Shown: positions 24,615 through 31,659 of the stretch, one piece after another
Layout of the letters: the number at the start of each line of letters is the position of its first letter
Numbering within the stretch: the stretch's first letter is position 1
Source of the DNA: Candidatus Sumerlaeota bacterium
Lineage (GTDB): Bacteria; Sumerlaeota; Sumerlaeia; JADFCW01
Assembly (NCBI GenBank): GCA_017161705.1
Contig: JADFCW010000040.1
Span: 1-32,894 of the forward strand
Length of the DNA stretch: 32,894 nucleotides
Direction of reading: 5' to 3'
The notes under the pieces: model-generated
Told to the model about the DNA's origin: nothing
What the model saw: the letters and a program-made list of their open reading frames with translations, nothing else
The model's database searches: none
Translations under genes and position numbers: made by a program

Positions 24615-25301
24615 ATGACCGATCCCTTGCGATTCCTCCGCCTCCTGGCGCGCTACGGGCGGCATCCGAAGTTCTGCGAGCGGTTGCGCCGCATCGTTGC
24701 GGTCGAATGGCTCCGGCCCCATCTTTCCGCCGCGGCATCTGTTCTGGAAATCGGCGCGGGCGACGGCCAGACGGTCTGCTTTCTCGCGAAGCAATTTCCC
24801 GACACTACTTTCGTTGCCTGTGAACCGGACCGCACCCAGGCCGCGCGGCTCGAAGCTCGAGCCGCAACCATGCGGCTGACCAATCTCACCGTCCATGCTG
24901 CGGCGTTCGATGCGTCCTTCGAGGCAACCGGCTTTGATCTGATTTATGCCGTGGATGTGCTCGAGCACATTGCCGACGACCGCGCGTTCCTGGCCAACGT
25001 CCGCGCGCACCTGCAGACCGGCGGCAAACTGTTTCTGCATGTTCCTGTTCCCGGCATTTCGCAGTTCGAGGATCCGGGCCATCTGCGGGCAGGATATGAA
25101 ATGGACGGATTGCGGGATTTGTTAGTTCAAGAAGGGTTTACGATCGCACGAATGGAATACACATTTGGCCGGCGGGGACTGAAGTATCACCACAGCCGAA
25201 GGAACCTCTCCCGCTGGCGCCGGATGCTGATCCACCTTCTCGATGCGGCCGACACGTGCAAGGTGCGCAGCGAGATTGGCGTGGCGGCCATTCGACGGTG
25301 A
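24615..25301 (+). CDS. Class I SAM-dependent methyltransferase
   Basis: The product is 228 aa. Motif I VLEIGAGDG (43-51) binds SAM. Motif II (CEPDRTQAARLEA near 75) holds the acidic residue for the ribose. Motif IV VDVLEHI (near 113) and GGKLFLHVPVPG follow. The C-terminal part (AGYEMDGLRDLLVQEGF) resembles the 'methyltransferase type 11/12' group; the substrate is unknown. It begins 13 bases after the double-thioredoxin gene. Convergent with the FmdB gene downstream. Confidence 0.82.
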   Translation: MTDPLRFLRLLARYGRHPKFCERLRRIVAVEWLRPHLSAAASVLEIGAGDGQTVCFLAKQFPDTTFVACEPDRTQAARLEARAATMRLTNLTVHAAAFDASFEATGFDLIYAVDVLEHIADDRAFLANVRAHLQTGGKLFLHVPVPGISQFEDPGHLRAGYEMDGLRDLLVQEGFTIARMEYTFGRRGLKYHHSRRNLSRWRRMLIHLLDAADTCKVRSEIGVAAIRR

Positions 25302-25350
25302 CAATTCCGCAGGATGTGTTGCTCGAACCATAAAATACTCGGCAGGCGCC

Positions 25351-25374
25351 CCGCTTCCCTGAGGGCGGGAGCGG
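25351..25374. terminator. Possible bidirectional terminator hairpin between convergent genes
   Basis: CCGCTTCC (25351-25358) pairs with GGGAGCGG (25367-25374), eight pairs including one G-T, with an 8-base loop. It lies between the converging methyltransferase and FmdB genes. No T-tract follows on either side. Confidence 0.4.
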
Positions 25375-25456
25375 TCAACAAATTCATACTCCCGTCAATA
25401 ATAATAGGGAAACGGGCGGCGGTTTTGAAGAACCGCATCCAACACCGGCACCGCGC

Positions 25457-26005
25457 TCACATGTCATACAGGCCATCGTCGTAAGAATACTCGCCGGCGC
25501 CGGGGCCGCCTTCCTCGCCGCCCAGTCCGAGCAGATCGCCGTATTCTTCTTCGAGTTTTTCGGGGTCTTCGCCGGCTTCCAAACGCCGAATGGCCTCCCG
25601 CATTTCAGGGCCGCCGTCTTCGCCGACAATTTCGGTCATCCGGCGGAGAAAGGCGCCCAGCTGGCGCGGGTCGTGTTCGTCGAGCGACTCGGCCTGGCTC
25701 ATTAGGTGAAACATCTCGCGTTCGGCGCGGGCACGCTGGGCCGGCGTCATTTTCTCGAACGGGTCGTCCATCCCTGCTGGCCCTTCCTCGCTGTCCGGCA
25801 GACCCTCTTTGGGCAGCGAGGCGGATTCATCCGTGCGGGAGGATTTGTCAGGAGACTTGCGCGCCACGGCAAATCGCGACAACACCCGCTCCATATCGTT
25901 GCGATGACATTTGGGACAGTCGGGCGTTTTCTTTTCGCCCACCCGCCGCGCAAAAAACTGGAAGATAATCCGGCAGTGCGGACAGGCAAACTCGTAAATC
26001 GGCAT
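25457..26005 (-). CDS. FmdB-type zinc-ribbon protein with acidic C-terminal extension
   Basis: The product is 182 aa from the ATG at 26005 (AAGGGGGG upstream); the frame to 26140 is open but has no site. The N-terminus MPIYEFACPHCRIIFQFF carries the regulatory-protein FmdB zinc ribbon, with C8, C11, C30 and C33. Most FmdB proteins are 60-110 aa. Here ~100 further residues follow with MDDPFEKMTPAQRARAEREM and EDGGPEMREAIRRLEAGEDP, then a glycine/glutamate/tyrosine-rich tail (GGEEGGPGAGEYSYDDG). The FmdB name comes from formamidase regulation; the role here is unknown. The gene is single, with convergent methyltransferase on one side and divergent genes on the other. Confidence 0.8.
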   Translation of the reverse strand: MPIYEFACPHCRIIFQFFARRVGEKKTPDCPKCHRNDMERVLSRFAVARKSPDKSSRTDESASLPKEGLPDSEEGPAGMDDPFEKMTPAQRARAEREMFHLMSQAESLDEHDPRQLGAFLRRMTEIVGEDGGPEMREAIRRLEAGEDPEKLEEEYGDLLGLGGEEGGPGAGEYSYDDGLYDM

Positions 26006-26173
26006 CGGCAAAACCCCCCTTTTGCGAAACCACATATCCCCAATAAACTGTTTACCCATGCGGCTTAGGATTCCTACTTTGGCGCTGCCAATCATGCAAG
26101 AATTTTTCACCAAGCCTGCCGGCCAGGGCGTATCCCCCAAGTCGCGAGAAGGTTTCCTTTAGGAGGGAGGCCG

Positions 26174-26198
26174 GGGAGGGACGCCGTCCCCGGCGTGC
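26174..26198 (+). repeat. Dispersed palindrome family B, copy 2
   Basis: GGGAGGG, then ACGCCG, TCCC, CGGCGT (stem 26181-26186 with 26191-26196). It matches the reverse complement of 9431-9455 except near the loop, where TTCC is replaced by TCCC, and at the last pairs of the stem. Both copies are in intergenic DNA. Confidence 0.7.
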
Positions 26199-26291
26199 GG
26201 ATTCCCATGACTTTCTCCCGATTCCCGATTTCGGCGGACGCTTTCCGCTCTGGCACGCGGGCGATTCCGCACTTGAAACTGACGGCGCTGC

Positions 26292-26311
26292 GCCGGACAC
26301 TTCTGTCCGGC
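26292..26311. repeat. Perfect 8-bp palindrome, CTTC loop
   Basis: GCCGGACA (26292-26299), loop CTTC, TGTCCGGC (26304-26311). The stem is perfect, with a stable UUCG-like tetraloop class (cUUCg-related). It lies 53 bases upstream of the next gene. It might be a terminator, a leader structure or a further repeat element. Confidence 0.55.
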
Positions 26312-26365
26312 TGAAGAACAGCAATCTCCATTCTGCCTAGTGTCAAAGGAGGATTGCAAATCATC

Positions 26366-26869
26366 ATGACGCCTTCAGGACAACCCCCGCGCACCTCGCC
26401 GCTGGTTCTTCTGACTTTCTGCCTTTCGCTCTTGGCCTTGGCGCTTGCGGGCGTGGCCCTTCTGATGATCCACGACCATATCGCTCAGACGGAATCCGCC
26501 CCAGCCGCCCCAGCGGTTTCCATCCCGTCTCTGCCGGCGGCGCCCGCCAGCAGCGAGTGGAACTGGGAAAGCAGCATTGCCCGCGTCGAGAAAGCCCTCG
26601 AGCGAGCCTACAATCGCCTGGCGCAACCCGGGGAAAAGGCCGAGGAATCGGCAGGCGAGCAAGTGGACTCGGCGCAGGGAGAGATCGCCTCGTGGCGCGA
26701 AAGAGCCGAGCCGCGTCTGCAAGAGGGTATCGCCGCGATCGTCAAACAGGCCGAAGAAGTTCGGGCGGCGTTGCGGGAAAAATCCGGGCAGGCTGCTGAA
26801 AAACTCGAAGCGCTTCGTCAATCGCTGAAGGACCTGCGCGAAAAGATCGCCCGCAAAGAAGAAAAGTGA
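26366..26869 (+). CDS. Small membrane-anchored coiled-coil protein
   Basis: The product is 167 aa. The ATG at 26366 has AAAGGAGG 13 bases upstream; a TTG at 26354 is too close to that site. Residues 12-34 (LVLLTFCLSLLALALAGVAL) are one membrane helix, followed by a Pro/Ala-rich linker (35-60). From about 65 to the end the sequence is charged and heptad-like (RVEKALERAYNRLAQPGEKAEE ... EKLEALRQSLKDLREKIARKEEK), predicting a long coiled coil. I do not recognise a family. It overlaps the lnt start (GTGA), so the two are co-translated; the link to lipoprotein acylation is only positional. Confidence 0.65.
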   Translation: MTPSGQPPRTSPLVLLTFCLSLLALALAGVALLMIHDHIAQTESAPAAPAVSIPSLPAAPASSEWNWESSIARVEKALERAYNRLAQPGEKAEESAGEQVDSAQGEIASWRERAEPRLQEGIAAIVKQAEEVRAALREKSGQAAEKLEALRQSLKDLREKIARKEEK

Positions 26870-28665
26870 AACTCTCCTTTTTTCTTTCAATTGTCCGCCC
26901 TGTTCTCCCGGAATGGGCTGCGTGGAAACGCGAGCGGCGTTTATTCGCCCTCGCGATCGCCTCAGCGCTCCTGCTGTGTCTGGCCTGGCCGCGATGGAAC
27001 CTCGACGCGGCCGCTGCGCTCGCCCTCGCGCCGTTTTTGTGGGCGGTTGCACGGGCTCGAAGCGCCAAGCAGGCATTCTATCTGGGCTGGCTGTTTGGCG
27101 CGGTGTTCTACTATGTACTCGTCATCTGGCTCAATATTTTGGTATTCTATTCCTGGCTGATCCCGCCTGCGATTCTTTCTCTGGCCATTTACCTCGGATT
27201 GTTCAAGGCGCTGTTTGCATGGACTGCGTGGCACGCCATGCGCCGCGCGCCGCGGCGGGGGTACTGGATCGTTGCCGCGGCCTGGACGGCGGCCGAATAT
27301 CTGCAATCGCTGGGCGACCTTGGATTTCCGTGGGGCTATCTGGGCCATGCGCTGTGGAGGCGGCCGGCGCTGATTCAACTGGCCACGTGGACGGGGGTCT
27401 ATGGTTTGAGCGCGGTGTTGTTCTGGTGCAATCATCTGGTGTGCGATGCGGCCGGATGGATGGCGGAGAGAAAAGAGAATGGACGGAGTGGACGGGAAGG
27501 ACAGACTGGACGGGAGGGATGGAGTATTTGGCCGCAGGGGCTGCTAGTGCGGGCGGGATGTCTGGTTTTGTTCGGAGGCGCGATGGCTGCGGCGCATTGG
27601 AGCGCAGGGCATCGCGCCGGCCGGCCGGACTTTTACAGCACAGCGCCGTTTACCGTCGGCATTGTTCAACCCAACATCGCTCAGCGTGAAAAATACCGCT
27701 GCTACTTCAGCAATATTTCGGACGAGGAGCGGGCGGGGCTTCAGGGCAAATTTCTTACCAAAACAGTGCAATTGACCTGGCCGCTCGTGCAGGGCGATGT
27801 GGCCGCACGCTGCCGGCTGCTAATCTGGCCGGAAACTGCCGTTCCCGACACGATGTTCAACACGGTGCGGTGGGGCTTTTATGCAACATTTTTCCGGGAT
27901 TTAGCGACCAGTTTCGGCGCGCCGCTGCTTTTCGGCGCCGACAACGTGGTCATCCGGCGCGACGGCCAGGTCGTTCCGCCCGGCCAGCTGGATTTGGCCG
28001 ACTATCACCGCCGCTATGCCTTATACTCTTTCGAGCCTTACAACAGCGCCTATCTGGCCGAGCCGATCCGCGGCATCCATCCCCGCGTCTATAACAAGAC
28101 GTTCCTCGTTCCCTTCGCCGAAGGAATGCCCTACATCCAACGCATCCGACCTCTGGTGAATGCGCTCGGGGCGTTGATCGGCATGCAGCCTTTCCTAGCG
28201 GGAACGGACCAGACGGTCTATGAGGTTGCGGCAGACGACGGCGGCGCGCCGCTTCGGTTCGGCCCTCTGATCTGCTACGAGTCGTGCTATCCGGCGCTCA
28301 GCCGCAAGCGGGTTCGCGCAGGCGCCGAGACGCTGGTCATCATCACCAACGACGGGTGGTATGAACGGACGGCAGGACCGGCACAGCACCAGTTGCAGGC
28401 AGTGTTTCGGGCTGTCGAAACCCGGCGCTTTGTCGTTCGCTGTGCCAATACCGGCATTTCGTGCGTCGTTTCGCCGCTTGGCCGGATCGAGGCAGAGACA
28501 GCGTTGGCGCAGGACGCGGTCATCCGGCATGCCGTTCGCGGAGTGAAAGAGTTGACTTTCTACGCGCGCTGGGGCGATGTTTTTGCCGGGTTGTTGCTGG
28601 CCATTGTCGCTGGTTTTTTGCTGGCGGAATGGTTTTCGGGGCGGGCAGGAAAACAAGCAAGATGA
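26866..28665 (+). CDS. lnt: Apolipoprotein N-acyltransferase
   Basis: The product is 599 aa from a GTG that overlaps the preceding stop. Six to seven membrane helices occupy about residues 20-240. The nitrilase-type domain follows, with VGIVQPNIAQ near residue 265. The catalytic triad can be placed at E323 (LIWPETAVPD), K411 (YNKTFLVPFAEGMPY) and C470 (GPLICYESCYP); NDGWY.....PAQHQLQAVFRAVETRR then follows as in known Lnt. The enzyme adds the third acyl chain to lipoproteins at the periplasmic face of the inner membrane. At about 600 aa it is longer than the E. coli enzyme (512), partly from a low-complexity loop (about 203-221) and longer spacing between the catalytic residues. Confidence 0.93.
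   Translation: MKLSFFLSIVRPVLPEWAAWKRERRLFALAIASALLLCLAWPRWNLDAAAALALAPFLWAVARARSAKQAFYLGWLFGAVFYYVLVIWLNILVFYSWLIPPAILSLAIYLGLFKALFAWTAWHAMRRAPRRGYWIVAAAWTAAEYLQSLGDLGFPWGYLGHALWRRPALIQLATWTGVYGLSAVLFWCNHLVCDAAGWMAERKENGRSGREGQTGREGWSIWPQGLLVRAGCLVLFGGAMAAAHWSAGHRAGRPDFYSTAPFTVGIVQPNIAQREKYRCYFSNISDEERAGLQGKFLTKTVQLTWPLVQGDVAARCRLLIWPETAVPDTMFNTVRWGFYATFFRDLATSFGAPLLFGADNVVIRRDGQVVPPGQLDLADYHRRYALYSFEPYNSAYLAEPIRGIHPRVYNKTFLVPFAEGMPYIQRIRPLVNALGALIGMQPFLAGTDQTVYEVAADDGGAPLRFGPLICYESCYPALSRKRVRAGAETLVIITNDGWYERTAGPAQHQLQAVFRAVETRRFVVRCANTGISCVVSPLGRIEAETALAQDAVIRHAVRGVKELTFYARWGDVFAGLLLAIVAGFLLAEWFSGRAGKQAR
27479..27523 (+). repeat. Nucleotide low-complexity repeat inside the lnt coding sequence
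   Basis: Four to five near-copies of a 9-10 base unit (TGGACGGAG, TGGACGGGAA, GGACAGAC, TGGACGGGAG, GGATGGAGT) lie in frame within lnt. They code for a polar RSGREGQTGREG-type stretch between two membrane helices. The unit resembles the reverse complement of the intergenic repeat at 10593-10620. Confidence 0.75.
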
Positions 28666-28750
28666 ATCATCTCAGCCAGAGAATATTTTGGGGTGCCGCC
28701 GCAGGGACTTGGGCGTTTTTCCCGCAGACACCCATGAGTGCCGTGAATCC

Positions 28751-30160
28751 ATGAGCGTTCAAAGCCCATCGCTTCTTTTGATCGAGGACGACACATCGTT
28801 TGCCGAACGTCTCAGCCGCAATCTCGCCCTCGAGGGATTCCGGTGCGATGTGGCCGCGACGGGCCGCGATGCCCTCGATCGCCTCGCTGCGCAGTCTTAC
28901 GACCTTGTCGTCACCGACATTCGTATGCCTGACATAGACGGCCTCGAGATCATTCGGCGGATCCGTTCGGGCAGCGATCCGCGTCTGGACAGCACCATTC
29001 CGCTGGTCGTTCTGACCTCGGTCAACGACGTAAGGACCGCCGTCGAGGCGATGCGCAGCGGGGCGGCCGACTACATCACGAAGGAGAGCGAGCGGCCGGA
29101 GATCGTAGTCCGCCTGCGCCGCGTGCTCGAACAGAACCGTTTGCTAAACGAAAACCGTCTACTCAGAGACCAGCTGGCACGCGCAACCGAGTTCAGCGAG
29201 ATCATCGGCCGGAGCGAGGCCATGCGGCGGATTCAGGAAGAAATCGCCCACGCAGCCGGCGGCGAGGCGACCGTCTTGATCACCGGCGAGACGGGCGTCG
29301 GCAAGGAATTGGTGGCCCGGGCGATTCATCGCGCCAGTCCGCGGGCCGACGGGCCGTTTGTGGACCTCAATTGCGCCGCTCTGCCTGACGAGAACTTGCT
29401 TCTGTCCGAGCTGTTCGGCCACGAACGCGGGGCATTCACAGACGCAAAAGCCATGAAAAAAGGCCGCTTCGAGCTGGCCCAGGGTGGCACGCTGTTGCTC
29501 GATGAAATCTCCGATCTTTCCCCGAACGCCCAGGGCAAGTTGCTTCGCGTCATCGAGACGCGCCAGTTCAGCCGCCTTGGCGGATTACGAACGCTGGACG
29601 TGGACTGCCGGATCATTTGCGCCACCAACGCCGACCTTAGCGAAGCAGTGGCGCAGGGCCGTTTCCGTGAAGACCTATACTACCGGATCAACGTATTCCC
29701 GATCCGGGTGCCGCCGCTGCGCGAGCGCGTTGAAGATATCCCAATACTGGCCCGCTACTTTATTCAGCAATTTGCGGAGAAATACCGCCGTCCGGCGCCG
29801 GCGTTCGACGAGGCGGCTATGCAGATGTTATGCGCTTACTCCTGGCCGGGGAATGTGCGCGAATTGCGCAATTTCTGCGAACGGCTTGCCATCCGGATGA
29901 AAAACCCCCTGATAGATCTCCAGCTGATCGCTGCCTGCGGCTTGCCCGAGGCGCGTCCGGTTGCGGCCGCCCCTGTGAACATTCCCGACGACGGAATCAG
30001 TCTCGATCGAATGGAGAAGGAGTTGGTGGTTGCCGCTCTTGAAAAAGCCGGCTGGAACCAAAAGCGGGCGGCGCAATTGCTGGGAATCTCGGTAGACCGG
30101 ATGAATTCAAGGGTCAAAAAATGGGGCCTGCGGCACCCGACCTGGAAGGTGCACAAATGA
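28751..30160 (+). CDS. Sigma-54-dependent response regulator (NtrC family)
   Basis: The product is 469 aa from the ATG at 28751; the open frame to 28577 runs through the end of lnt and is rejected. Residues 1-125 are a receiver domain with acidic pocket E12-D13-D14, phosphoacceptor D56 (VTDIRMP), T89 and K111. Residues ~150-385 are the AAA+ domain: Walker A GETGVGKE (179-186), the sigma-54-contact loop as GAFTDA (227-232) rather than GAFTGA, Walker B TLLLDEI (247-253), and the arginine finger FREDLYYRINVFPIRVPPLRER. The C-terminal Fis-type HTH (about 430-460) has WNQKRAAQLLGISVDRMNSRV. It activates sigma-54 promoters on phosphorylation. The cognate kinase is not in the window. Confidence 0.93.
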   Translation: MSVQSPSLLLIEDDTSFAERLSRNLALEGFRCDVAATGRDALDRLAAQSYDLVVTDIRMPDIDGLEIIRRIRSGSDPRLDSTIPLVVLTSVNDVRTAVEAMRSGAADYITKESERPEIVVRLRRVLEQNRLLNENRLLRDQLARATEFSEIIGRSEAMRRIQEEIAHAAGGEATVLITGETGVGKELVARAIHRASPRADGPFVDLNCAALPDENLLLSELFGHERGAFTDAKAMKKGRFELAQGGTLLLDEISDLSPNAQGKLLRVIETRQFSRLGGLRTLDVDCRIICATNADLSEAVAQGRFREDLYYRINVFPIRVPPLRERVEDIPILARYFIQQFAEKYRRPAPAFDEAAMQMLCAYSWPGNVRELRNFCERLAIRMKNPLIDLQLIAACGLPEARPVAAAPVNIPDDGISLDRMEKELVVAALEKAGWNQKRAAQLLGISVDRMNSRVKKWGLRHPTWKVHK

Positions 30161-30296
30161 AGGCACAAACAACGGGGAGAAGCGAAACAGGGCGGGATTC
30201 TGCCTGTCCGCGAATCCGGGGTCGCGTCGGGCCTTTTGTCCATCCTATCAATCCCGCCCCTTCTGGGCCAAAAAACCAACCCCTTAAAAGGCAGGA

Positions 30297-30318
30297 CGCG
30301 GGGAAGTGATTCCCCGCG
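30297..30318 (+). terminator. Perfect 9-bp hairpin after the response regulator
   Basis: CGCGGGGAA (30297-30305), loop GTGA, TTCCCCGCG (30310-30318). It lies 137 bases after the stop and is followed by CCTTAGTCCCTT, so a long T-tract is absent. A terminator is most likely, though it may be another extragenic palindrome. Confidence 0.5.
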
Positions 30319-30336
30319 CCTTAGTCCCTTAGGAGG

Positions 30337-30429
30337 AAGGAGTTTACTTGAGGCCAACAGAGGACCTAACGGAAGGATAGGTAGTAGTGCGTGTTTATTT
30401 TATCCTCGCAGGCCTGAGGTAACCTCCTT
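30337..30429 (+). ncRNA. Candidate structured RNA / leader element
   Basis: Arms 30337-30355 and 30411-30429 can pair over 19 positions, with 16 Watson-Crick pairs, one G-U and two mismatches. Inside the loop AGGATA (30374-30379) pairs with TATCCT (30401-30406), making a nested second stem; a competing CCTA/TAGG pairing also exists. The layout suggests a leader RNA or sRNA upstream of the deacetylase gene. It does not match a riboswitch I can name. Confidence 0.4.
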
Positions 30430-30657
30430 ATCGAGCACACCTCGTTTGGGCTGCCTTAGTAAAACGCAAGAATCATTCCTAACAGGAAAAAGAAAGTATC
30501 CATTGGAAAATTATTTTGCAAGAAAAAAATGAACTGGACTCAATTTTTTAGAGCTGTGAAAAAAAACAACTTAAACCCAGTAAGCTGTCAAGCGTAGCTG
30601 ATTTTTTAGTCTAGAACACCCTTTTAAGACAGAATAGCTTGGAGGGCTAGTTGCAAA

Positions 30658-31647
30658 GTGAGATTCATTTCTCAGATTCTCTTTCTCAAATCGTTTATAC
30701 ACCCCTGCCGCAACAGCGGCAGTAGTCCAGTTCTGACTGCCATTGCTGTCCTTTTCATGGCGGCCTGGTCTCAGCCTTTTTACGGCGCTACGGCCAAAAA
30801 GCCTGCCGGCACAAGCGGGAAAGCCGTTAAGATCCCTGCTGCACCGGCCTTGGGGGCAACCTCTCAGCCGTCGTCCGCCATGCAAACGCCGGCCGTTCGG
30901 GCCATTACACACGGCGACCGCGGAGTCCCGATGATTGCGCTGACGTTCGACGATGCGCCGCATCCGCAATACGTGCCGCAGCTGCTGGCTCTTTTCCGCG
31001 CCGAGAATGTCCAGGCCACTTTTTTCCTCGTGGGCGAACAGTTGAAGCTGTTTCCCGACGTCGCACGCGCCATCGTGGCCGACGGTCATGAGATCGGCAA
31101 CCATTCGTTGAGCCACAAGAACGCCGCGCGCGCGTCGGCGACGTCGGTCGAGGCGGAAATCGTGGGCATGCAGCGGCTGGTCAAGGACCTGCTCGGTGTG
31201 ACGCCGGCGGTGTATCGCCCGCCGTTCGGCAATGTTTCCGCCGAGGTCAAGCGCATCTGCGAGCGCGAGAACCTGGCCATTGTCACGTGGGATGTGGATA
31301 CCAACGACTGGCGTTCGGGTACGACGCGCGAAATGATCGTCCGAAATGTGCTCGACAATGCAACCAGCGGCTCGATTGTGCTCTTGCATGCCACCCATTT
31401 GAAAACCGTCGAGGCCGTGGCCGATTTGATTCCGATTCTCCGGTTCCGGAAATTGCAAATGGTCACGCTGTCGGATTTGCTCAAGGCGAAGTCGGCGCGC
31501 GCCGTCAAGCCGCGATTGGCACCCCACCAGCAGGGGCCGGTTGCGTTGCAGCTGTTTGAATCGTCGGGCAACGACAAGGCTCCGGCAGCCGCGCCGGCAA
31601 TGCCCTCGACCCGCTCGATTCAAATGCCAGTTCTGCCGTTGCCGTGA
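30658..31647 (+). CDS. Polysaccharide deacetylase (NodB domain), exported
   Basis: The product is 329 aa from a GTG with GGAGGG 11 bases upstream. A signal anchor spans about residues 24-43 (PVLTAIAVLFMAAW), followed by an A/P/T-rich linker to about 80. The NodB domain (about 90-285) shows all five motifs: TFDDAP (D98 base, D99 metal), HSLSH (H149 and H153, metal ligands), RPPFG (187-191), WDVDTNDW (D217) and the LLH (H244). It removes N- or O-acetyl groups from a wall or exopolysaccharide; peptidoglycan or beta-1,6-GlcNAc are candidate targets. The gene is followed 12 bases on by the membrane phosphatase-superfamily gene. Confidence 0.9.
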   Translation: MRFISQILFLKSFIHPCRNSGSSPVLTAIAVLFMAAWSQPFYGATAKKPAGTSGKAVKIPAAPALGATSQPSSAMQTPAVRAITHGDRGVPMIALTFDDAPHPQYVPQLLALFRAENVQATFFLVGEQLKLFPDVARAIVADGHEIGNHSLSHKNAARASATSVEAEIVGMQRLVKDLLGVTPAVYRPPFGNVSAEVKRICERENLAIVTWDVDTNDWRSGTTREMIVRNVLDNATSGSIVLLHATHLKTVEAVADLIPILRFRKLQMVTLSDLLKAKSARAVKPRLAPHQQGPVALQLFESSGNDKAPAAAPAMPSTRSIQMPVLPLP

Positions 31648-31659
31648 CGGAATACTTCT

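Larger units (their letters stand above)
26006..26365. other. 360-base divergent intergenic region with two palindromes
   Basis: It holds family B copy 2 (26174-26198) and a perfect 8-bp hairpin at 26292-26311. The plus-strand gene downstream has AAAGGAGG at 26345-26352. I could not identify a convincing promoter on either strand; open frames here are small and lack ribosome binding sites. Confidence 0.5.
30161..30657. other. 497-base intergenic region, AT-rich at its right end
   Basis: The first ~170 bases resemble the rest of the window in composition. From about 30430 to 30657 the DNA is visibly AT-rich, with many A- and T-tracts, unlike the GC-rich genes around it. It includes a strong palindrome (30297-30318) and a long imperfect stem (30337-30429). 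I see no gene. A purine-rich GGAGGG at about 30641 precedes the GTG start of the deacetylase. The compositional break suggests a regulatory or recently acquired segment. Confidence 0.6.

Noticed and set aside
30420-30430. ACCTCCTTA match to the 3' end of 16S rRNA
   Set aside because: No flanking 16S sequence is present; the match is better explained by the imperfect stem with AAGGAG on the other arm.
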